NCBI GenBank assembly: GCA_024636105.1
Contig: JAGXHO010000215.1
Coordinates: forward strand, 1 to 8,142
Direction of reading: 5' to 3'
DNA length: 8,142 nucleotides
From: Trueperaceae bacterium
Lineage (GTDB): Bacteria; Deinococcota; Deinococci; Deinococcales; Trueperaceae
Made by a program: the position numbers and the translations under genes. The notes below the pieces were generated by a model. It was not told the origin of the DNA, ran no database searches, and saw nothing but the letters and a program-made list of their open reading frames with translations. This document shows, one piece after another, positions 5,521 to 8,142 of the stretch. Within the stretch, counting starts at the first letter, position 1; each line of letters begins with the position of its first letter.

Positions 5521-6162
5521 ATGATGGATGACGCTAAGCCGGGTGGCGCGAAAGATTCGGCCCTGATCGAGCTCCCGGCACCGTCCCTGATGGGCGCGGT
5601 CTCGCTGGAAGCCACGCTGGCGGGCCGGCGCTCGGTGCGCGCGTTCGGACCGGACCCCATCTCGCTCGAGCGCGTCGGTCAGCTGGCGTGGTCGGCGCAG
5701 GGGGTCACGGACGCCGCCACCGGCTACCGGACGGCCCCCTCGGCGGGCGGCACGCTGCCCGTCGAGGTCGACCTGCTCCTTTGCGGCGTGCCCGACCTGG
5801 AAGACGGCGTGTACCGGTACCACCCCGTCGAGCACGCCCTGCGCCGGCGGCTGGCGGGCGATCGGCGCTCGGCCGTCGCGGACGCGACGCTGAACCAGGG
5901 GTTCGTCCGCGACGCGCCCGTGATCGTGGCCCTCTCGGTCGTCGCCGCCCGGACCGCACCGAAGTTCGGCGCGTTCACCGACCGCCTCCTCGACATGGAG
6001 GTGGGGCACGTCGGGCAGAACGTCTCGCTGCAAGCGGTGGCGCTGGGGCTCGTGACCGTCGTGGTCGCCGGGTTCCGCGAGGCCGACCTGGCTGCCGCGC
6101 TGGAGCTCGCCGACGGGGAGCGCCCGATCTACCTGATGCCGGTGGGGCGAGCGGCGGCGTAG
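5521..6162 (+). CDS. SagB-type nitroreductase-family dehydrogenase
   Basis: A 213-residue protein of the FMN-dependent nitroreductase fold, closest in look to the SagB/ThcOx branch. FMN-contacting motifs are RRSVRAF (36-42), APSAGGTLPVEVDLL (72-86) and the dimer/FMN helix DMEVGHVGQNVSLQAVALGL (158-177). VYRYHPVEHAL (97-107) is the SagB-type YxYdP-like strand, and the ending RPIYLMPVGR is typical. SagB proteins oxidise azolines to azoles in TOMM peptide clusters, but many stand-alone relatives have no known substrate. No YcaO or precursor peptide lies in this window, so a TOMM role is not supported here. The ATG at 5521 (followed by a second ATG) is set by GGAGGT at 5508-5513; a TTG at 5506 overlaps that site and is rejected. 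It converges on the GYD-domain gene with a 44-bp gap. Confidence 0.88.
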   Translation: MMDDAKPGGAKDSALIELPAPSLMGAVSLEATLAGRRSVRAFGPDPISLERVGQLAWSAQGVTDAATGYRTAPSAGGTLPVEVDLLLCGVPDLEDGVYRYHPVEHALRRRLAGDRRSAVADATLNQGFVRDAPVIVALSVVAARTAPKFGAFTDRLLDMEVGHVGQNVSLQAVALGLVTVVVAGFREADLAAALELADGERPIYLMPVGRAAA

Positions 6163-6165
6163 CCG

Positions 6166-6191
6166 GGGTCCCGTGCCGTTAGAGCGGGCCC
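6166..6191. terminator. Imperfect hairpin between the convergent nitroreductase and GYD genes
   Basis: GGG-T-CCCG (6166-6173) pairs with CGGG-CCC (6185-6191), seven pairs with one bulged T and an 11-base loop. It sits in the 44-base gap between two convergent stops, where a bidirectional terminator would be expected. There is no T-run on either side, so confidence is low. Confidence 0.3.
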
Positions 6192-6206
6192 TCCGACGCT
6201 CCGAGC

Positions 6207-6530
6207 TCAGGCGCCTGGTGGTCGGTAGCTCACGCTGCGCTTGACGGCTTCGTCCGCCTCCTCAGGCGTGAGCAGCGGAATGGTCTCGAAGGAGCTCATC
6301 GCGCCCGAGGCGCCGACCGTGGCCGCGACCACCACCGCTGCCGCATTGTCGGGAAGGTCGACAACCGCGTAGAAGTCGTGGGCTCCGAACGCGAAGAAGA
6401 ACGTCTCGAGGCGGCCCCCGACGCTCTCGGCGAGCGCGGCGGCCCCGTCCCTGCGTCCCGAGCCACCCTCCTTCATCACGCCCTTGATGCCCTCTTGGCT
6501 GTACGAACCGCGGAACAGGTACTTCGGCAT
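6207..6530 (-). CDS. GYD-domain protein
   Basis: A 107-residue protein of the GYD-domain family, a small ferredoxin-like alpha/beta barrel fold related to stress-responsive dimeric barrels. It begins MPKYLFRGSYSQEGIKGVMKEGG, the standard family opening, and keeps GRLETFFFAFGAHDFYAVVDLPDNAAAVVVAATV (39-72), where the F/H-D-F-Y-A-VVDLPD strand defines the family. C-terminal residues 78-107 include an acidic helix TPEEADEAVKRS. Most members are near this length, so the gene is complete. The ATG at 6530 is preceded by GAGGAG at a good distance; longer readings upstream lack coding character. The function of the family is not established. A promoter-like TTGACG-17-TAACCT lies some 200 bases upstream on the same strand. 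Confidence 0.9.
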   Translation of the reverse strand: MPKYLFRGSYSQEGIKGVMKEGGSGRRDGAAALAESVGGRLETFFFAFGAHDFYAVVDLPDNAAAVVVAATVGASGAMSSFETIPLLTPEEADEAVKRSVSYRPPGA

Positions 6531-6897
6531 GTCGACTCCTCGGGCTGTGCGGTCTCGCGAGCTTCGGACGCGTGGACGGCGCCGCGAGTTGGCGTCGGCC
6601 TTCCCACCCGTCGACGCCGAGGGCGCGCTTGGCGCGACCGAAGCGACGGCACCCACTCGGGTGGTTCGGCGGTGACACCTCGAGGGCGAGCTCCGTCGCC
6701 GCAGCGAACGGAGCGCACCGATGGGTTCGGGTCCGGCGAGGTTAGGCCGTAGATCGCGACGCGTCAAGCAACCACCTCGGGCCACGGGTCGGGGCCGGCC
6801 GCTATGCTCCGCAGCTTGAAGGGCCACGACGGACGGTGTTCGCGGGTGGCGCGCTCGTCGGGCGGCGCGGCGTGAGGCCCGGCACCGGTGCGGGGCT
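6531..6897. other. Stretch without an intact gene upstream of the GYD gene
   Basis: About 370 bases with no convincing coding sequence on either strand; the available open frames are arginine/proline-rich composition artefacts. It holds the ribosome site of the GYD gene (around 6531-6542), a minus-strand promoter candidate at 6739-6767, and an isolated plus-strand -10-like TATGCT at 6803-6808. That hexamer is followed seven bases later by a TTG, but the reading from it ends after 19 codons, so no gene is called. Confidence 0.5.
6739..6767 (-). promoter_or_regulatory. Minus-strand sigma-70-type promoter facing the GYD gene
   Basis: On the minus strand TTGACG (6762-6767) is followed after exactly 17 bp by TAACCT (6739-6744). 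The -35 matches five of six positions; the -10 has the key TA...T. Transcription would start near 6732, leaving a leader of about 200 bases before the GYD start at 6530, unusually long for a gene of this size. Confidence 0.45.
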
Positions 6898-7179
6898 GGA
6901 CGCACGACCTTCGACCTGGCGCTGTCGTCCGAGGCCCTGAGCGTCTGCCGCTTCCCTCCTGGCGCGGTCGCACCGCCGTGGCTCGAGGGCGAGCCGTTCG
7001 CGTCCGCCACCCGCACGCCGCACGAGACCTCGGTCGTGTGCCGCACCGCGGTGGTCCCCCCGGGCGTGCGGGCCGAACCGGGGTGGCGTGCCCTCCGGGT
7101 GGCCGGTCCGCTCGACTTCGCGCTCACCGGCATCCTGCTGGCGCTGCTGGCGCCCCTAGCCGCCGCGGGCGAGGCGTAG
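6898..7179 (+). pseudogene. Broken ACT-domain (CASTOR/ACT_7-like) gene, lacking a start and the C-terminus
   Basis: Frame 1 encodes about 93 residues strongly resembling small ACT-domain proteins: TFDLALSSEALSVCRF, ATRTPHETSVVC, VPPGVRAEPGWRALRVAGPLDFALTGILLALLAPLAAAGE. Such proteins bind amino acids or other small ligands and are usually about 120-135 residues. Two things are missing. Upstream, the frame opens after a TGA at 6817-6819 but has no ATG, GTG or TTG before the domain; the nearest GTG (6872) is in another frame, so a one-base loss near 6900 would explain it. Downstream, a TAG at 7177-7179 ends the protein right after the ACT helix, where the final strand (usually a hydrophobic stretch followed by STYDTDY-like sequence) should follow. 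I read it as a decayed gene; a sequencing error could explain only the 5' defect. Confidence 0.65.
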
Positions 7180-7185
7180 GGGCGC

Positions 7186-7191
7186 TATGTT
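7186..7191 (+). promoter_or_regulatory. -10 hexamer TATGTT of a leaderless transcript
   Basis: TATGTT lies five bases before the ATG at 7197, and no Shine-Dalgarno fits between them. Transcription would start at or next to the A of the ATG, the usual layout of leaderless actinobacterial mRNAs. No -35 is evident. Confidence 0.45.
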
Positions 7192-7196
7192 GCCGC

Positions 7197-7532
7197 ATGG
7201 CCACGGACGCTGACTTCGCGACCTTCGTGACCGAGCAGGCCAGCGGCGCGGGCGAGGTCCGCGTACGCAAGATGTTCGGTGAGTACGCGCTCTACCTCGG
7301 TGACAAGGTGGTGGGGCTGCTGTGCGACGACCAGGCGTTCCTGAAGCCCACCGAGGGGGGCCGAGCGCTGCTCGAGCGGGTCGTGGAGGCGCCGCCGTTC
7401 CCCGGCGCCAAGCCGTACTTCCTGCTCGGCGACGAACTCGACGACCGGGAGCTGCTGGCCGCGCTGCTGCAGCGCACCGCCGCCGAGGTGCCCGAACCGA
7501 AGCCGAAGAGACCCAAGAGGTCCAAGGCGTGA
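7197..7532 (+). CDS. TfoX N-terminal-domain family protein
   Basis: A 111-residue protein consisting of one TfoX N-terminal domain: VRVRKMFGEYALYLGDKVVGLLCDDQAFLKPT (21-52) is the hallmark strand-turn-strand segment, followed by the PPFPGAKPYFLLGDELDDRELLAALL helix region (66-91). The tail PKPKRPKRSKA is lysine-rich and may bind nucleic acid. In enteric bacteria Sxy/TfoX activates competence genes, but that also needs a C-terminal domain, absent here; stand-alone members are common in Actinomycetota and have no settled role. The ATG at 7197 is chosen because the domain begins there and a -10-like TATGTT lies five bases upstream, suggesting a leaderless start. Longer in-frame readings upstream overlap the ACT relic in another frame. 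Its TGA overlaps the GTG of the next gene (GTGA). Confidence 0.9.
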   Translation: MATDADFATFVTEQASGAGEVRVRKMFGEYALYLGDKVVGLLCDDQAFLKPTEGGRALLERVVEAPPFPGAKPYFLLGDELDDRELLAALLQRTAAEVPEPKPKRPKRSKA

Positions 7533-8142
7533 CGATGCCGTCGCTGGCAACCGTGCTCGAGAGGCTGGCGGCCGCCGGGATCGCCGTCCCGCCGGGCCGC
7601 GTCGTGCTCGACACCTACGGCGACTCTGCGGAGTTGTCGCGCGAGCTGATTGCGCTGATCCGCGAGGGCCGCAAGCGCGCCGGTGCCAGCCTGCTTTGGG
7701 CCTACGAACACGAGGGCGAGCCCCTGCCCGAGGTCGGTGACGTCGGCGTCGTGGTGGACCACGAGGGTGAGCCGGCGGCGGTCACCCGCGTGGTGAGCGT
7801 GCAGGTCGCCGCCTTCGACGCGGTCGACGCCGCGTTCGCGGCCCTCGAGGGGGAGGGGGATCGGTCGCTCGAGTACTGGCGCACGGCGCATTGGGACGCC
7901 TTCGGGCGCGGGTGCGCCAGCATCGGCCGCGCGCCGGCCGCCGACATGCCGGTGGTGTGTTGCACGTTCGAGCTTCTGGCCGTGGTCCCTGACCCGACGA
8001 TGGCCGCCGACGAGCGGGACGTTCTAGCCGCAGAGGACGCCTACGTAGCCGCAGAGGTGGACCGCGACGAGGCGGCGCTGCGGCGCCTGGTCGACGACGC
8101 GTTCGTGTTCAACGCCAGCTCGGGCACGACGCTGGGCAAGGA
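7529..8142 (+). CDS. ASCH-domain protein fused to an NTF2-like (DUF4440/SnoaL-like) domain, 3' end outside window
   Basis: Frame 2 stays open from GTG 7529 to the window's end, giving 204 residues. Residues about 5-152 are an ASCH domain: LIREGRKRAGASLLWAYEHEGEPLPEVGD (43-71) with the GRKRA ligand-loop motif, then GVVVDHEGEPAAVTRVVSVQV, FDAVDAAFAALEGEGDRSLEYWRTAHWDAFGR (96-127) and the closing MPVVCCTFELLAVV. ASCH domains are PUA-like and are thought to bind RNA or modified nucleosides. From about residue 162, ERDVLAAEDAYVAAEVDRDEAALRRLVDDAFVFNASSGTTLGK matches the opening helix and strand of NTF2-like/DUF4440 proteins, cut off by the window edge. GTG 7529 overlaps the TfoX-like stop (GTGA) with GAGG eight bases upstream; ATG 7535 with AAGG upstream is an equally possible start. 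It is probably translated together with the TfoX-like gene. Confidence 0.85.
   Translation, partial: MTMPSLATVLERLAAAGIAVPPGRVVLDTYGDSAELSRELIALIREGRKRAGASLLWAYEHEGEPLPEVGDVGVVVDHEGEPAAVTRVVSVQVAAFDAVDAAFAALEGEGDRSLEYWRTAHWDAFGRGCASIGRAPAADMPVVCCTFELLAVVPDPTMAADERDVLAAEDAYVAAEVDRDEAALRRLVDDAFVFNASSGTTLGK

Noticed and set aside
6476..6718. 80-residue minus-strand frame upstream of the GYD gene
   Set aside because: Arginine-rich with no ribosome site, and it overlaps the GYD start in another frame.
1..8142. CRISPR arrays, tRNA genes, insertion sequences or attachment sites
   Set aside because: No regularly spaced repeats, cloverleaf-like sequence, transposase or integrase motif, or flanking direct repeats were found by reading.

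Overview
This 8.1 kb window is GC-rich (hand counts of single 60-base lines give about 62-82% G+C). It has many GTG starts, 4-base start/stop overlaps and isolated TAnnnT -10 hexamers close to start codons. Together with the gene families present (GYD, TfoX N-terminal, ASCH with an NTF2-like tail, ACT, SagB-type nitroreductase) this suggests a chromosomal segment of an Actinomycetota bacterium, possibly a Thermoleophilia-like soil lineage. That assignment is inference; there is no rRNA or marker gene to test it.

Left part (1-2518). The 3' end of a gene with a weak PemK/MazF-like look is followed by a strong consensus promoter (TTGACA-17-TACACT) buried in three tandem 20-bp ATGT...ACAC elements. 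This promoter drives a tight operon: a four-helix membrane protein, a small XRE-type repressor and an atypical SDR/NAD(P)-binding protein, with a GTGA overlap between the last two. The operon collides head-on with a minimal two-helix potassium channel gene; the two stop codons share the tetranucleotide CTAG. Upstream of the channel, on the same strand, is a 66-residue single-helix hypothetical protein.

Centre (2699-5321). A divergent pair: an FAD-linked oxidoreductase of the 6-hydroxy-D-nicotine oxidase/berberine-bridge type (minus strand) and a GlxA-family DJ-1/PfpI-AraC regulator (plus strand). They share a 118-bp intergenic region with a TGGCG-N4-CGCCA palindrome. In the lines counted by hand this pair has lower G+C than its neighbours, so it may be an acquired catabolic module in which the regulator controls the oxidase.

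Right part (5322-8142). A stand-alone SagB-type nitroreductase (plus) converges on a GYD-domain gene (minus). A stretch without an intact gene then leads to a broken ACT-domain gene with no start codon and no C-terminus. It is followed by an apparently leaderless TfoX N-terminal-domain gene, overlapped by GTGA with a gene that runs off the window and encodes an ASCH domain fused to the start of an NTF2-like (DUF4440/SnoaL-like) domain.

No rRNA, tRNA, CRISPR array, insertion sequence, phage gene or attachment site was seen. The most distinctive signal is the triple operator-like array at 441-506; the ASCH-NTF2 fusion and the ACT relic come next.
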